Source of the DNA: a virus
Reading direction: 5' to 3' (one strand)
IMG/VR virus record: IMGVR_UViG_3300024520_000050
Location: 114,401 to 178,400 of that record
Length of the DNA: 64,000 nt
The notes under the pieces are model-generated. The model was not told the DNA's origin, ran no database searches, and was given only the letters and a program-made list of their open reading frames with translations. The position numbers and the translations under genes are program-made. This document shows, one piece after another, positions 8,493 through 17,842 of this stretch (position 1 is the stretch's first letter; every line of letters begins with the position of its first letter).

Positions 8493-9453
8493 TTTCAATT
8501 ATTGTTTTGGTATTAATTAGTCCCATTCCTTGACAGAATTCAGCTACATCTTTATAGATCCAGATGTTTTCTGTAGGAAGTATTATATTGTTTATTTGGT
8601 CTTCTTCAGCAAATTTAGTTGACATTTCAATTCCTGTTGGATCATTATCATATAAATAATAGATGTTTCTAAATCTTGATTTTAAATCCTTCATTATATG
8701 CGATGGAATACGAATACTTTCACTCTGAGGAGCTACTGCATTATAACCCATTTCCCACATACATAGCATATCTTTACCACCACTAACTATATACAAATCA
8801 TCACCAAAATGAGGAAGTTGCTTATAACCAAAGATGTTATTAATGCAAGTATTAGATTTCCATTTATTATAATCAGAATATGGTTGATATAATTTAACCT
8901 TATTAGATTTATTAAACGAATACATATAACATGGATCTGTAGATTTATATCTATATTTCAATTTAAAACTAACTGATCCAGCATTAGACATATATGAATT
9001 TACTGGTCTAGCTACTTTACTTACATTTTCAATTGTAATATGATATTGTTTCCAATAGTCAATATCATCTTGATTCCAATTCCTTAGTTTAATTTTAAAA
9101 TTAACACTTGGCTTCTTGTATTTCTTTTTTACTGAAACATCTCTTTGAGGTTTCAATACTTTCGAAACAGCATTTAATACCATATCATTATTAATTCTAA
9201 TCATTGCTTCATAGAAATTACAATCATGAATCCACATGACATATTTGAAACAATCAAAGTTGGCGTCTATTCCTCGGGCTCTATCTACAAAGATGTATTT
9301 TTGTCCATACCATTTAAAGAAACATGTTCCATTTCCATCTTGGCGCATAGGATTTTTATACATTGCTTTATTATCAGTTAGATGTTCACCCCAATAGTGT
9401 TCCATTATCTGCTTTTCTGTCGTTACTGACAGAATATCTTGTTTTAAAATCAT
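8437..9453 (-). CDS. DnaG-type primase with TOPRIM domain
   Basis: 338 residues. A degenerate zinc/CHC2-like N-terminus (YKNPMRQDGNGTCFF ... FVDRARG, residues 32-61) is followed by a TOPRIM core: YIVSGGKDM (221-229) holding the first acidic motif (with Gly in place of the usual Glu) and YLYDNDPTG (266-274) as the DxD motif. It would synthesise RNA primers for the phage polymerase. The length and layout match short phage DnaG-like primases. Confidence 0.8.
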   Translation of the reverse strand: MILKQDILSVTTEKQIMEHYWGEHLTDNKAMYKNPMRQDGNGTCFFKWYGQKYIFVDRARGIDANFDCFKYVMWIHDCNFYEAMIRINNDMVLNAVSKVLKPQRDVSVKKKYKKPSVNFKIKLRNWNQDDIDYWKQYHITIENVSKVARPVNSYMSNAGSVSFKLKYRYKSTDPCYMYSFNKSNKVKLYQPYSDYNKWKSNTCINNIFGYKQLPHFGDDLYIVSGGKDMLCMWEMGYNAVAPQSESIRIPSHIMKDLKSRFRNIYYLYDNDPTGIEMSTKFAEEDQINNIILPTENIWIYKDVAEFCQGMGLINTKTIIENVRRQNQRDAVNYSTTST

Positions 9454-9570
9454 TCATTCCGTTCTATTATGTCCACACTTTTGATTATCTTAATTCTCTA
9501 CTGAATAGTTTCTCAAGATACAAAAGAAATTATACTACAGTGTAATATAATTTCTTTGCGTCTTTATACA

Positions 9571-9604
9571 AAACAATGGGATTCCTTTACGTAGTCCCAT
9601 TGTT
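9571..9604 (-). terminator. Rho-independent terminator after the SSB-like gene
   Basis: An 11-bp stem AACAATGGGA/TCCCATTGTT on the minus strand with a ~12-base loop, followed by TTTG, lies ten bases beyond the SSB-like stop codon. The remaining bases to 9453 contain no gene. Confidence 0.8.
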
Positions 9605-9613
9605 TCTTATCAT

Positions 9614-10681
9614 CTAAAATGGTACGTCATCATTTGTTGGCTCCTCAACTTTAGTTTCACCTTCACTTGGAAGATCATCTATTGTTACTTCTTGGAAACT
9701 TAATGAATTACCCCAGAAAGATTTCCATGGATACTCTTCATGAGTCAAGTGCTCTACAGCTTTCTTGCTCAATTTAGATTCTCCCAATTTACTTCCTGCT
9801 ACTATAACATCATCATAGTTATTAGTACGATCAGTTATACGGAATGTTGCTTCAAATCCAACAGGAAATACTGTAAATGGAGCTAAAACATCGTGATAGA
9901 TTTTATCACCATCTTGGTTAGGACGTACTCCTAAGAATAATCCTAATGGGTTGTTGGCTCCATCTTTAGTAAAATACTCTTTACCTTCAAAGTCTTGACC
10001 GCTATCAGCCATTAACATGTTTAATGCAGTATACTCACCGTTGAAAATATTATCGATTACTTCAGTTGGATCTTCGCCCAATACAAAATCATCAAGACGA
10101 GTTGATTTAGCATCATCTTCATCAATGCGGTGTCTGTCCAAAGTAGACATTCTAAATACCAAATCATATAAAGCTACTTCTCCTTGACGAGCAACACGTG
10201 CTGTAGCAGCATTAATACGACGTAGAGGATCTTTTTCTGAATAAGCAGAATCTTCAGCCTGAGCCTTCAATACTTGCTTCTCCATTGATGCTTTACCTGA
10301 TAAAAGGATCCATCCATTTTGATTATGCGCATCGATAATTTGTGTTTTACCAGATGTCTTTCCAACCACTGGACGGTTAGAAATGTAGATTTTATAATCT
10401 ACGAATACTTCATCACTATAAACTGGTTGTTTAAGTTTCAATGTAGTATTTGGGTTAAATTTACAAAGCAATGAAACAACGCGATAGTCATTCTCTTTAA
10501 TTACACGAAGGTAATTAGGTTCTTTAACATCGTATTGTGCAGGGATCTCTTTAATTCTACGCAAGTCATCTGCGTTAGGATTAAACATGATTGGAGTTGC
10601 ATATACTCCACCTGTAAATGTTGCTTTATAATTGATTTGTGCTCTTTCTGAACTTTCTTTAGTTCTGTTAGTTGATCTCAT
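9614..10681 (-). CDS. Single-stranded DNA-binding-like protein with acidic C-terminal tip
   Basis: 355 residues. It ends in an acidic tail closing with TNDDVPF, very like the DDIPF tip by which bacterial SSB recruits replication partners. The body is beta-rich with charged loops. The position among primase, RecT and helicase genes and a private promoter and terminator fit a highly expressed ssDNA-binding protein. The OB fold itself is not evident by eye, so the call rests on the tail, size and context. Confidence 0.65.
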   Translation of the reverse strand: MRSTNRTKESSERAQINYKATFTGGVYATPIMFNPNADDLRRIKEIPAQYDVKEPNYLRVIKENDYRVVSLLCKFNPNTTLKLKQPVYSDEVFVDYKIYISNRPVVGKTSGKTQIIDAHNQNGWILLSGKASMEKQVLKAQAEDSAYSEKDPLRRINAATARVARQGEVALYDLVFRMSTLDRHRIDEDDAKSTRLDDFVLGEDPTEVIDNIFNGEYTALNMLMADSGQDFEGKEYFTKDGANNPLGLFLGVRPNQDGDKIYHDVLAPFTVFPVGFEATFRITDRTNNYDDVIVAGSKLGESKLSKKAVEHLTHEEYPWKSFWGNSLSFQEVTIDDLPSEGETKVEEPTNDDVPF

Positions 10682-10704
10682 TAATATAATTATTATATAT
10701 CAAT

Positions 10705-10720
10705 AATCTTCGTTATTTTT
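10705..10720 (-). promoter_or_regulatory. Recurring promoter-like motif, copy 2
   Basis: Minus-strand AAAAATAACGAAGATT lies 24 bases before the SSB-like start and is followed by TATATAATAA, a -10-like stretch. It matches the boxes at 2251, 11273 and 12020. Confidence 0.5.
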
Positions 10721-10730
10721 AATTTTATCT

Positions 10731-11246
10731 CTACTGTTGTACAATGTCAACAGTCTCTCCTTTGTTGAATTCTACTTCAACGTCAATTGTATCATCAGTT
10801 GATACGTTAGGCATATGATTCAATACATATGCTCCAGTTAATCCATCAATACCTGTGATATTAAATTCATTTGATTCTGTATTTGATACTTCAAATAAGT
10901 TACAAATTGTATTATGAATATCAGTACTTTTCACACAACGTGTTGCTGTGTGGATTTGATAACTTTTGTGTTGTTTTTTAGGTCCTTTTACTGTAATATC
11001 TTTTACAATACCAATAACTGAATCATATTCAACATCTTCAGTTTGTGAAATGTTGTATTCAGGAAACATAATTAAACGATTAGCAGCATCGCTTACACCT
11101 AAAACTTCCATAGCTTTACGATTAAGTTTAATTGTTGGACGTTTGCCGTCTACAACTGGAAGTGTAGTTAATACAGGTTCGTTCGGATACTTGTCTTGTT
11201 GAACGATAGTTATTGTTTCTGATTTTACTCTAGTTAAATCTAACAT
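10731..11246 (-). CDS. Unknown beta-rich protein (171 aa)
   Basis: 171 residues, Val/Thr-rich with alternating beta pattern and an acidic C-terminus. No motif recognised. It lies between the RecT and SSB-like genes and has its own promoter-like box, so it may be an abundant replication accessory or a DNA-mimic or binding protein; this is inference from context only. Confidence 0.65.
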   Translation of the reverse strand: MLDLTRVKSETITIVQQDKYPNEPVLTTLPVVDGKRPTIKLNRKAMEVLGVSDAANRLIMFPEYNISQTEDVEYDSVIGIVKDITVKGPKKQHKSYQIHTATRCVKSTDIHNTICNLFEVSNTESNEFNITGIDGLTGAYVLNHMPNVSTDDTIDVEVEFNKGETVDIVQQ

Positions 11247-11272
11247 TAATGTTTTATTTAAATAATTTATAG

Positions 11273-11288
11273 TTGTTTGTTATTTTTT
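11273..11288 (-). promoter_or_regulatory. Recurring promoter-like motif, copy 3 (variant)
   Basis: Minus-strand AAAAAATAACAAACAA, followed by CTATAAAT, lies 27 bases before the start at 11246. It differs from the other copies by AACAAA in place of AACGAA. Confidence 0.4.
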
Positions 11289-11995
11289 TAATTAATTGGA
11301 ATAGCATCGTTATTTGCGTCAATATCATACTCAGCTCTAGTAAACTCTACTACTTCATGGGTATCATATAATCCACCAATTACATCTGATGCAACTCCTC
11401 TCGCTCCACGTACTACACATCGTGCATACATCATGAAACGAGGTAATTTCTTCCAATTATCCTTACCTGTCCATTTTGCTTTAACAGCATCTGACCAATA
11501 GAAAGAATAATCTGAAGATATAGTCTTCTGCATATCTTTAAAGTATCTAGAAAATCTTATAGTTGTTACAAATTCAGGATGATCGTTAACTTTAACTTGT
11601 TCATCTTTATACGCAACATTACCTTCTGGATCTTTATAGTATTTGAAAACACCTTCTTCATCCGCTGGTAAGATTTTACCATCTTCTCCTCGTAAATAAG
11701 CAGGAGTTCTCTTCATTACAGGTTCCATATCTTTAATCAATTCAACTCCAATTCCTGCTTTTGCAAGAAGTCCTGGAATAACTGATGATTTTAAAGCTAC
11801 ATTGCCTTGAATTAAATGCATAGAGTTAACTGCTGTTAAAGGATCCATACCTAACTGGGCACCTTTATTTACAATTACTACTACGTCTTCTGCTTTTTTA
11901 ATACCAGCTGGTATTAAATTCTTGTCAATCATTATTTGTGCGCGTTGGAACATGTCGTCCGTATCGATTACAATTAATTGCTTGTCTTTATTCAC
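11288..11995 (-). CDS. RecT-family ssDNA annealing protein
   Basis: 235 residues. The family pattern is visible as an N-terminal amphipathic region (KGAQLGMDPLTAVNSMHLI), WSDAVKAKW mid-protein and the diagnostic C-terminal block ARGVASDVIGGLYDTHE. RecT proteins anneal complementary single strands during phage recombination and replication. The flanking SSB-like protein and the 5'-3' exonuclease would supply substrate and partner. Confidence 0.9.
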   Translation of the reverse strand: MNKDKQLIVIDTDDMFQRAQIMIDKNLIPAGIKKAEDVVVIVNKGAQLGMDPLTAVNSMHLIQGNVALKSSVIPGLLAKAGIGVELIKDMEPVMKRTPAYLRGEDGKILPADEEGVFKYYKDPEGNVAYKDEQVKVNDHPEFVTTIRFSRYFKDMQKTISSDYSFYWSDAVKAKWTGKDNWKKLPRFMMYARCVVRGARGVASDVIGGLYDTHEVVEFTRAEYDIDANNDAIPIN

Positions 11996-12019
11996 TTAAT
12001 TTAATTTATCATAGTGATA

Positions 12020-12036
12020 AATATTCGTTATTTTTT
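12020..12036 (-). promoter_or_regulatory. Recurring promoter-like motif, copy 4
   Basis: Minus-strand AAAAATAACGAATATT lies 25 bases before the RecT start, inside the very end of the helicase gene, and is followed by CTATGATAAAT, a possible -10. Confidence 0.5.
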
Positions 12037-12867
12037 AATACATCTTCCTGTATTCTTAAACTGATCGCAATAATCTTCAAATTCAACTAAATCAATTTCG
12101 ACAAAGTCAAAATACTTTAAGTTATTTAACATCGGTATAATTTGATCTGGTATTCCTTCTCTATTCTTCACTATATGCCAGTATATGAAGTCAATATCTT
12201 CACCCTTGTGTTCCAATCTAATTGGAAAGTTGTGGTCTGTATAGGACTTTAAATTCAATTTGCTGGGCATGTGAGTGAACATTATATAATCTGAATACTG
12301 CTCCATACTTGAAGCACCAAATAAATCACTTGAATTAGGATATTGCATACTTGGAATTTGTATTCTTTCTGGTTTTTTAATCTCTCTATTCATTTGAGAA
12401 AGTAAAATGAAAAATACACTTCCTCCTTCATATGAAATCTTCTTCTTCACACCATTTAATGTTGCCATTAATTGATCAATCTTATCTTTTTGATTATCAC
12501 CTTTAATAATAACAGCATGATCAATTTCTACAACTAAGTACTCACCGTCCTTACATAATTCTTTCCAATAATAATATACAGTTTCACCAATAACTTTGTG
12601 AGTTTGTGGTTCTTCTACATATAATAAAGGATAATCAAATAATTGACTATGAAACTTATTGAATACATATTCCATCCTACTTGCCGCTAACGGATGTTCA
12701 CTTGAATACAGTTCTTGTAATGTGATTTTACTCATATTAGCAATCTCTCTACCAATTGTTTTTTGCGCTAACATTTCAAAGTTAAAACTTAATCCTATGC
12801 TCTTTTGACCAGCATCTATTAAATTCTTATGAATACTATTTGATATTCTTTTACTCAATGTTGATTT
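12028..12867 (-). CDS. Replicative DnaB-type helicase, exon 2 (C-terminal 279 residues)
   Basis: This exon begins at the codon for the P-loop lysine (KSTLSKRI) and continues through the RecA-fold core: Walker B-like YLVVEIDHAVII, the sensor region FFILLSQMNRE, and the DnaB motif 4 region DLFGASSMEQYSD. It has no proper start codon of its own; only a TTG immediately precedes it. Joined to exon 1 across the intron it gives a helicase of about 356 residues lacking the DnaB N-terminal domain, as in many phages. Confidence 0.85.
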   Translation of the reverse strand, partial: KSTLSKRISNSIHKNLIDAGQKSIGLSFNFEMLAQKTIGREIANMSKITLQELYSSEHPLAASRMEYVFNKFHSQLFDYPLLYVEEPQTHKVIGETVYYYWKELCKDGEYLVVEIDHAVIIKGDNQKDKIDQLMATLNGVKKKISYEGGSVFFILLSQMNREIKKPERIQIPSMQYPNSSDLFGASSMEQYSDYIMFTHMPSKLNLKSYTDHNFPIRLEHKGEDIDFIYWHIVKNREGIPDQIIPMLNNLKYFDFVEIDLVEFEDYCDQFKNTGRCIKK

Positions 12868-13983
12868 CAAATTGTTATTATCTATGAGCTTTTTATCTCA
12901 TACTCTGGAAGTTTCCCTCATTTTCATCAGTTGGTCAATTCCAACTCAGTTTAGCGTACATTTTCATCTACTAGAGATGGTGGATACTCTTGGATCTATT
13001 ATATTCTGTTTCCAGTTTCAAGACCTACGCGTTACGGTACTTAATAGTTGTTAATCTATTAAGTTACCACGGTATTAGGATGCTAAACCCTTCACCGTAT
13101 TTACCCACTAATAATTTGGAAAATCGCTTTTCCAAGCGGCAAATCCATTTTGTTTAAATATTTTATACCTTATTAATTTTCTTTCTAAATAAACAGTAGA
13201 ATGATCATACATTAATCCTAGTAGCTTTGCAGCTTTAATACCAGACCAACGAACCATTTCTACATCAGTTCCTTTCTTTTTTGAATAATTTCTTTTTTCA
13301 TTAAGAAAATTACATATTGCGTCTAACATATACTTATTAGAAACTATATTAATTACAAGAGATCGTTTCCCTTCTTTATTTGTATTACCAAAAGTGATAC
13401 AACCATCCCCATCAAAATAACCTCTAATAAAATCTATTTTAAGATTCTTAGGTATGTTCGGAATAGAATTAATTGACCATGTCTTATTAGGGACACAACC
13501 CAAAGAAATTAAATCTTGACTTATCTGCTTACATCTTATACTAAGTCTGTAAGCATTTAATTTAGATCTATATGTAATCTTACAATCACTACCTAAGAAT
13601 TTTTTAAAATTTTCAATATGTGTTTTATCAGATTCTTTTAAGGTTAGATTAATTTTATTCCCTGTTGGACTTACGTAACCATCAGCATATAAAAATCCTA
13701 ACCAATAAGCTTTTTCTTCAGTATCAATTTTTGAAAAGATATTCTTTTTTAATCCTAATTGTTGATTTTGTTTATTTATAACAACTATACCATTCTTTTT
13801 TAAGTATTTTGATATAGTTGCGCGGCTAACAGGATATTGCTTACTAAGTGAGGAGCAACTCTCACCGTCTTCATATCCTTTAATTATAGCTTTTCCAATT
13901 TTTAATTCATTTATTTTTCCCATAATTTAATATAGGTATAATATTTAAACAGAACGTTACAATCATTTATTAATTGTACCATT
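12868..13983 (-). mobile_element. Self-splicing (probably group I) intron with LAGLIDADG gene, in the helicase P-loop
   Basis: The intron is placed so that exon 1 ends in GCG GGT and exon 2 begins AAA TCA ACA, restoring GLSGAGKST. Exon 1 ends in U and the intron ends in G (TTTG), the group I rule. Downstream of the endonuclease gene the minus strand shows ACGGTGAAGGG and AATACCGTGGTAAC, complementary as a P4-type helix, and a terminal hairpin ATGAG/CTCAT near the 3' end. P1 pairing was not resolved by eye. Length is 1116 nt. Confidence 0.8.
13108..13923 (-). CDS. LAGLIDADG homing endonuclease (intron-encoded)
   Basis: 271 residues with two LAGLIDADG motifs, WLGFLYADGY and IRGYFDGDG, so a single-chain enzyme. 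Residues 1-45 contain a helix-turn-helix (SCSSLSKQYPVSRATISKYL). It starts about 60 bases inside the 5' end of the helicase intron. It would cut intronless helicase genes at the P-loop coding site and drive intron homing. Confidence 0.9.
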   Translation of the reverse strand: MGKINELKIGKAIIKGYEDGESCSSLSKQYPVSRATISKYLKKNGIVVINKQNQQLGLKKNIFSKIDTEEKAYWLGFLYADGYVSPTGNKINLTLKESDKTHIENFKKFLGSDCKITYRSKLNAYRLSIRCKQISQDLISLGCVPNKTWSINSIPNIPKNLKIDFIRGYFDGDGCITFGNTNKEGKRSLVINIVSNKYMLDAICNFLNEKRNYSKKKGTDVEMVRWSGIKAAKLLGLMYDHSTVYLERKLIRYKIFKQNGFAAWKSDFPNY

Positions 13984-14214
13984 ACCCGCACCAGATAAAC
14001 CACTTAGGGTCAGTATGGTGTTAGGTTCTAACATTAAAGCTTTATTCAATCGTTCATAACATGTATTAAGGAAGACTATTTCACCATTAGCTCTCTTACG
14101 TATATACTCTTTATTCTGCATTACTGCTTGAGCTTGAGTCATTATACGTGGTAACCCTAAAGGTTTATTCTTAAGAGAGTTTAATTTTTCTTTTAGTTCC
14201 TTGTGTGTCCCCAT
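13984..14214 (-). CDS. Replicative DnaB-type helicase, exon 1 (N-terminal 77 residues)
   Basis: Starts MGTHKELKEK at 14214 and ends with NTILTLSGLSGAG, the first part of the Walker A loop; reading on into the intron gives NGTINK and a stop. The block EIVFLNTCYERLNKALM corresponds to the DnaB segment just before the P-loop. It overlaps the upstream gene by 44 bases. Together with exon 2 it makes the 5'-3' replicative helicase that would work with the TOPRIM primase. Confidence 0.85.
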
Positions 14215-14743
14215 TATTATGAATATTCATTGCTATCTTATATTCGTTTGATTCCATACTTCTTTCAATCATTGCATCAACGTTAGAAGTATTATTTAAC
14301 CAGGCTTCTAAACCCTGCATGAATTCTAATTTATTGTCACTTACTTGTGAAGCTTTAACTCTAAACCAGACTTCGTATCTTACTGCGTTTTGTACAGCTT
14401 CCATATTGTACGATTCCTCTATCAATGTTTGGATACGTTTCTTTATTCTTGTCTTATTACCACTTCTAAGATTACGTCCATCTATACTTAGATGTGCTCC
14501 TGCATTAGTAGGAAATTCAACTCGAATAAGATCGTACCATTCCTCAAGACTTTTACTCTTGTTCTCTGTAATTGATATTGATTCAGCTGTAGTATTTAAA
14601 TCACAATTAATTGTAATTGGATAACACTCACCTATCAAGTTTGCTTTTGTATACAATATGAATTTATTATCACCTTGAGGTTCTATTATAGATTGTTTTA
14701 CCAATTCATTCAGAAACTCTTCAGTACATACTAATTTACTCAA
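14171..14743 (-). CDS. Unknown protein upstream of helicase (190 aa)
   Basis: 190 residues; residues ~115-150 (VRYEVWFRVKAS ... FMQGLEAWLNN) look like a compact helical domain. Its end overlaps the start of the helicase gene, so a helicase-loading or replication-accessory role is plausible but not shown by any motif. The 120 bases between 14744 and 14863 are AT-rich and hold no gene; they may contain a promoter. Confidence 0.6.
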   Translation of the reverse strand: MSKLVCTEEFLNELVKQSIIEPQGDNKFILYTKANLIGECYPITINCDLNTTAESISITENKSKSLEEWYDLIRVEFPTNAGAHLSIDGRNLRSGNKTRIKKRIQTLIEESYNMEAVQNAVRYEVWFRVKASQVSDNKLEFMQGLEAWLNNTSNVDAMIERSMESNEYKIAMNIHNNGDTQGTKRKIKLS

Positions 14744-14863
14744 TTTATTAAATTTATTGTTTATATTATTAGTTTGTTTGATTGCGTTTCAGTAACTTAA
14801 TATACGCAATTTTATTGAGTTTGGCCTACTAAGATAGTTAATCTTGTAATCATAACTCATTGA

Positions 14864-15160
14864 TTATGAATATTTTTTCCAAAGCTGCTCAAAATCTTTA
14901 TGATTTCTTATGATTCTAAGCATACCCCATTCTTCAAATTCACTTAACGCAAATATAGCTTCATTTCCTGCATTGTCAGATGTCTTATATTCCTTACAAA
15001 AAGGCCATCTCAATTCCATATACATATAAAATTTAACATCAAGTAAACTATACTTAGCTCTCATTAATTGAAACCCTAATTTATAGTGTTTGTTATCAAT
15101 GAGATGCTTCAAGTTTTCTCGTTCACTTAGTGTGAACTTCTTTAATTGTGGATATATCAT
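14864..15160 (-). CDS. Unknown protein (98 aa)
   Basis: 98 residues, helical and aromatic-rich. It shares with the two genes upstream (15173-15529, 15541-15900) a short pattern of paired helices around KLGFQLMRAKYS, so the three may be distant paralogues. No function recognised. Confidence 0.55.
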   Translation of the reverse strand: MIYPQLKKFTLSERENLKHLIDNKHYKLGFQLMRAKYSLLDVKFYMYMELRWPFCKEYKTSDNAGNEAIFALSEFEEWGMLRIIRNHKDFEQLWKKYS

Positions 15161-15172
15161 AATCTTTTGTTT

Positions 15173-15529
15173 TTATTTCCCGTCCAATATCCATTTATAT
15201 GTTTGTTCATATGCATAAGTCATACCTTTACGTCTAGCTTTTGTTATAGTAAAACTATTAATAAACGAATAAAAATTACTAAATTTACGTTTACCTTTAA
15301 AATATTTCTCACAAAAATACTGAGGTTCATCGCAATCAAACCAACTACTCTTATACTTCTTAAACTGAACATACATCCATTCTTCAGCAGTAGTTCGACC
15401 AACACCATGTATACTTCTTAACAGTTTAAAAGCAATATGCCAATTAACTGGATCATTAGTATTTATGAATGTCAATAACTTTTGTTCTACATCTTTAGTT
15501 ATTGGACTAAAATCGAATCCTTGTTTCAT
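15173..15529 (-). CDS. Unknown basic protein (118 aa)
   Basis: 118 residues, basic C-terminus (TITKARRKGMTY). The segment AFKLLRSIHGVGRTTAEEW is similar in outline to its neighbours. No domain recognised. Confidence 0.55.
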   Translation of the reverse strand: MKQGFDFSPITKDVEQKLLTFINTNDPVNWHIAFKLLRSIHGVGRTTAEEWMYVQFKKYKSSWFDCDEPQYFCEKYFKGKRKFSNFYSFINSFTITKARRKGMTYAYEQTYKWILDGK

Positions 15530-15540
15530 TTTTAATTAAT

Positions 15541-15900
15541 TTATGGATCATCACAACAAGGTGCCGTAGGAAACTCTGTAGCTTCTGTATTGCTTACGTA
15601 TTTTTCAATCCATCCGCCATCTCCTTCGTTAAAATAACAAACTCCCCAATAACTGGGTGTATGTGGTAATTCATCAAGCTCATTACTTTCTACAAGTTCT
15701 ACAATTAATTTTTGTAAATCTGGCCAATTATTATGCAATGTACACTTCCAACATAAAGGAGGATGTTTCTTTTTTAACATGTATAAGAGTTGATATTTAT
15801 ACTTTATATCCATTTCAGATACCAAGTTAATTGCTAACTTAGTAAAGATTAAATCATCAGACTTAACCAACTCCATCAGTGATGTTGTTGTTTTATTCAT
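15541..15900 (-). CDS. Unknown Cys-containing protein (119 aa)
   Basis: 119 residues with CWKC near the middle and a C-terminal ATEFPTAPCCDDP. The gene directly follows (by two bases) the polymerase start region, forming a unit with it. No family recognised. Confidence 0.55.
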   Translation of the reverse strand: MNKTTTSLMELVKSDDLIFTKLAINLVSEMDIKYKYQLLYMLKKKHPPLCWKCTLHNNWPDLQKLIVELVESNELDELPHTPSYWGVCYFNEGDGGWIEKYVSNTEATEFPTAPCCDDP

Positions 15901-15901
15901 A

Positions 15902-17842
15902 TTAAAATAAACTATAGTTAAAATCTACAATAGAATTAATTATCTTATTTGCCTCACGTGTATAATAGTTATAGTTAATATCCCATTCTTCTTGCTCTAC
16001 AAATTTATTTAAAATACTCACTTTGTATGCTCTTCCTTTTTGAGGATTAGCTTCCATTTGAGATTCACTACCACAATCATATCGCTTAACAAAATGACCA
16101 CCAATCTTATTACTAATATAATATCGATTAGTTTTTTGTAAAACTGTTTCAGTAATCACTCCATCTTTTACTTCTTTAAGAAGCATTTTAGGCATTCCTT
16201 TAACTGTTTTCTTAGTCTTTTTTGCTAAACAAAAATCAAATATTCCATGGTTTTTTATCTTACCATAATCTCCTGTAGTTAAATGATTTTCAATCGTTTC
16301 TCTAATAGGAATTCCATCAGTGAAATATCTAGATACAGCAATTGATACTACTCTTTTAGAATGATCTTTATGATATTGTAATTCTCCTTTCATCTCTTTA
16401 TCTATCTCAAAAGTACCTTTATACTTAATCTTACCATTTGTATAGACAGCTGCATAGTTATTTACATCTCTAGTAATTAACTTACTATAATGCGAATCCT
16501 CTAGTTCTAACTTTGTCAAATCCTCCCACCACTTTACAATAGCGTGCATTTCATCTAATTTATCTTTATGAATTTTTATTACAATACCATCTGTATTAGC
16601 TTGTAACACAGTAGCTATGTTTGCAAATTTCTCTGCTAACATCGTCAATAATAATTGTCCATTGATAGTAATTGACATAGTAAATTTAGGATCATATAAA
16701 TAACTATATTGGTCATTACTTTTGCCGTATGTACCATTTAATGCCAATTTTAAACCAGCATCAATAACCTTATCTCCACTCTTCTTAGCCGCTCTCCTTG
16801 TATTATAAATCTCTTCATAAATTTCACAGAATACTTCTCCCAAATGTTCAGGATATAAATTATTTTTAATACTCAAATTAGGGTAATAAGAAGCAACATC
16901 CCAATCAATTAAATGATATTCTTCATCAGCTTCGTAAACTCCAGGTGCACAATTACCATGAATACCACCAAGACCATATACATACTCAAGTCCTTTATGT
17001 ATCACTTTAAGGTCTTTAAATACACCTTTAGTTTCTGTGATTGTTTTATTCTTCAAAAATGATAACAAATCATTGAACTCCTTAGATTCAAATTCAACAT
17101 AGTCAAATATACATTCACCTAAGTCAATTTCTGGACGGTAAGTACGTTGATCTCTCAATTGAGCCCAAGTTAAATTTTGTTTCTCACATATAATCTTAGC
17201 AAATATTTCTGATCCTATCTTAGGATCATTTGCGTTAAGTAGTGATAGTCCATATTGTTTTGATATTTTCTTTCTTAATTCAATTTTACCTATACATTCT
17301 AAATATAACTGGTGAGTAGCTAGTACATCATTAAAGTTATACTCCATTGTAGGTTTAATCTGACCTTCAGTAAGCATGTGGTCATGTGCAAATGGTAAGT
17401 CTTGAATATTCTTCCATCTTATTGCAAACTCACACCATTTCAAACCAACCATCTTAGCACGATTATTAAAATGATTAATTAGAAATAAATCTAACTGTGG
17501 AACTCTAGTATTCTTTGGAGAAATACTACAGAATTCACTTCCGATAATCTTGTTTGCAATTGTCTTAATTATTTTAGCTTTCTCATCTCCAGTTTTATTT
17601 TTAAACTGATATGGTTTAGTTAAAATTTTATGGATGACGGGGTAATCGAATCCAATATTATTGAATCCAATCATCCCTTTCATCTCATCGCTTAATGTGA
17701 ATTTAACAAACTCACTTAAATCATCTTGCCATTCACATACAACAAAATCACGTCTTTCATGTGTATCTATATTATAATAAATACAACTAAAAAAGTTACC
17801 AAAAGTCTCGATATCATATACCCAAACTTTTCTATTGACCAA
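15902..17842 (-). CDS. Family B DNA polymerase
   Basis: 646 residues. Exonuclease motifs: DIETFGNF (10-17), GFNNIGFDYP, and YNFNDVLATH. Polymerase motifs: A as DVASYYPNLS, B as LKLALNGTYGKS, C as QANTDGIVI, in which the canonical YxDTD is reduced to NTD. It is shorter than T4 or RB69 enzymes and lies in the compact range of phage PolB. It is the replicative polymerase with proofreading domain. Confidence 0.95.
   Translation of the reverse strand: MVNRKVWVYDIETFGNFFSCIYYNIDTHERRDFVVCEWQDDLSEFVKFTLSDEMKGMIGFNNIGFDYPVIHKILTKPYQFKNKTGDEKAKIIKTIANKIIGSEFCSISPKNTRVPQLDLFLINHFNNRAKMVGLKWCEFAIRWKNIQDLPFAHDHMLTEGQIKPTMEYNFNDVLATHQLYLECIGKIELRKKISKQYGLSLLNANDPKIGSEIFAKIICEKQNLTWAQLRDQRTYRPEIDLGECIFDYVEFESKEFNDLLSFLKNKTITETKGVFKDLKVIHKGLEYVYGLGGIHGNCAPGVYEADEEYHLIDWDVASYYPNLSIKNNLYPEHLGEVFCEIYEEIYNTRRAAKKSGDKVIDAGLKLALNGTYGKSNDQYSYLYDPKFTMSITINGQLLLTMLAEKFANIATVLQANTDGIVIKIHKDKLDEMHAIVKWWEDLTKLELEDSHYSKLITRDVNNYAAVYTNGKIKYKGTFEIDKEMKGELQYHKDHSKRVVSIAVSRYFTDGIPIRETIENHLTTGDYGKIKNHGIFDFCLAKKTKKTVKGMPKMLLKEVKDGVITETVLQKTNRYYISNKIGGHFVKRYDCGSESQMEANPQKGRAYKVSILNKFVEQEEWDINYNYYTREANKIINSIVDFNYSLF

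Noticed and set aside
12868-13983. Intein rather than intron in the helicase
   Set aside because: The frame stops soon after exon 1 and the endonuclease has its own start; no intein splice residues (Cys/Ser at +1, His-Asn at end) occur at the junction.
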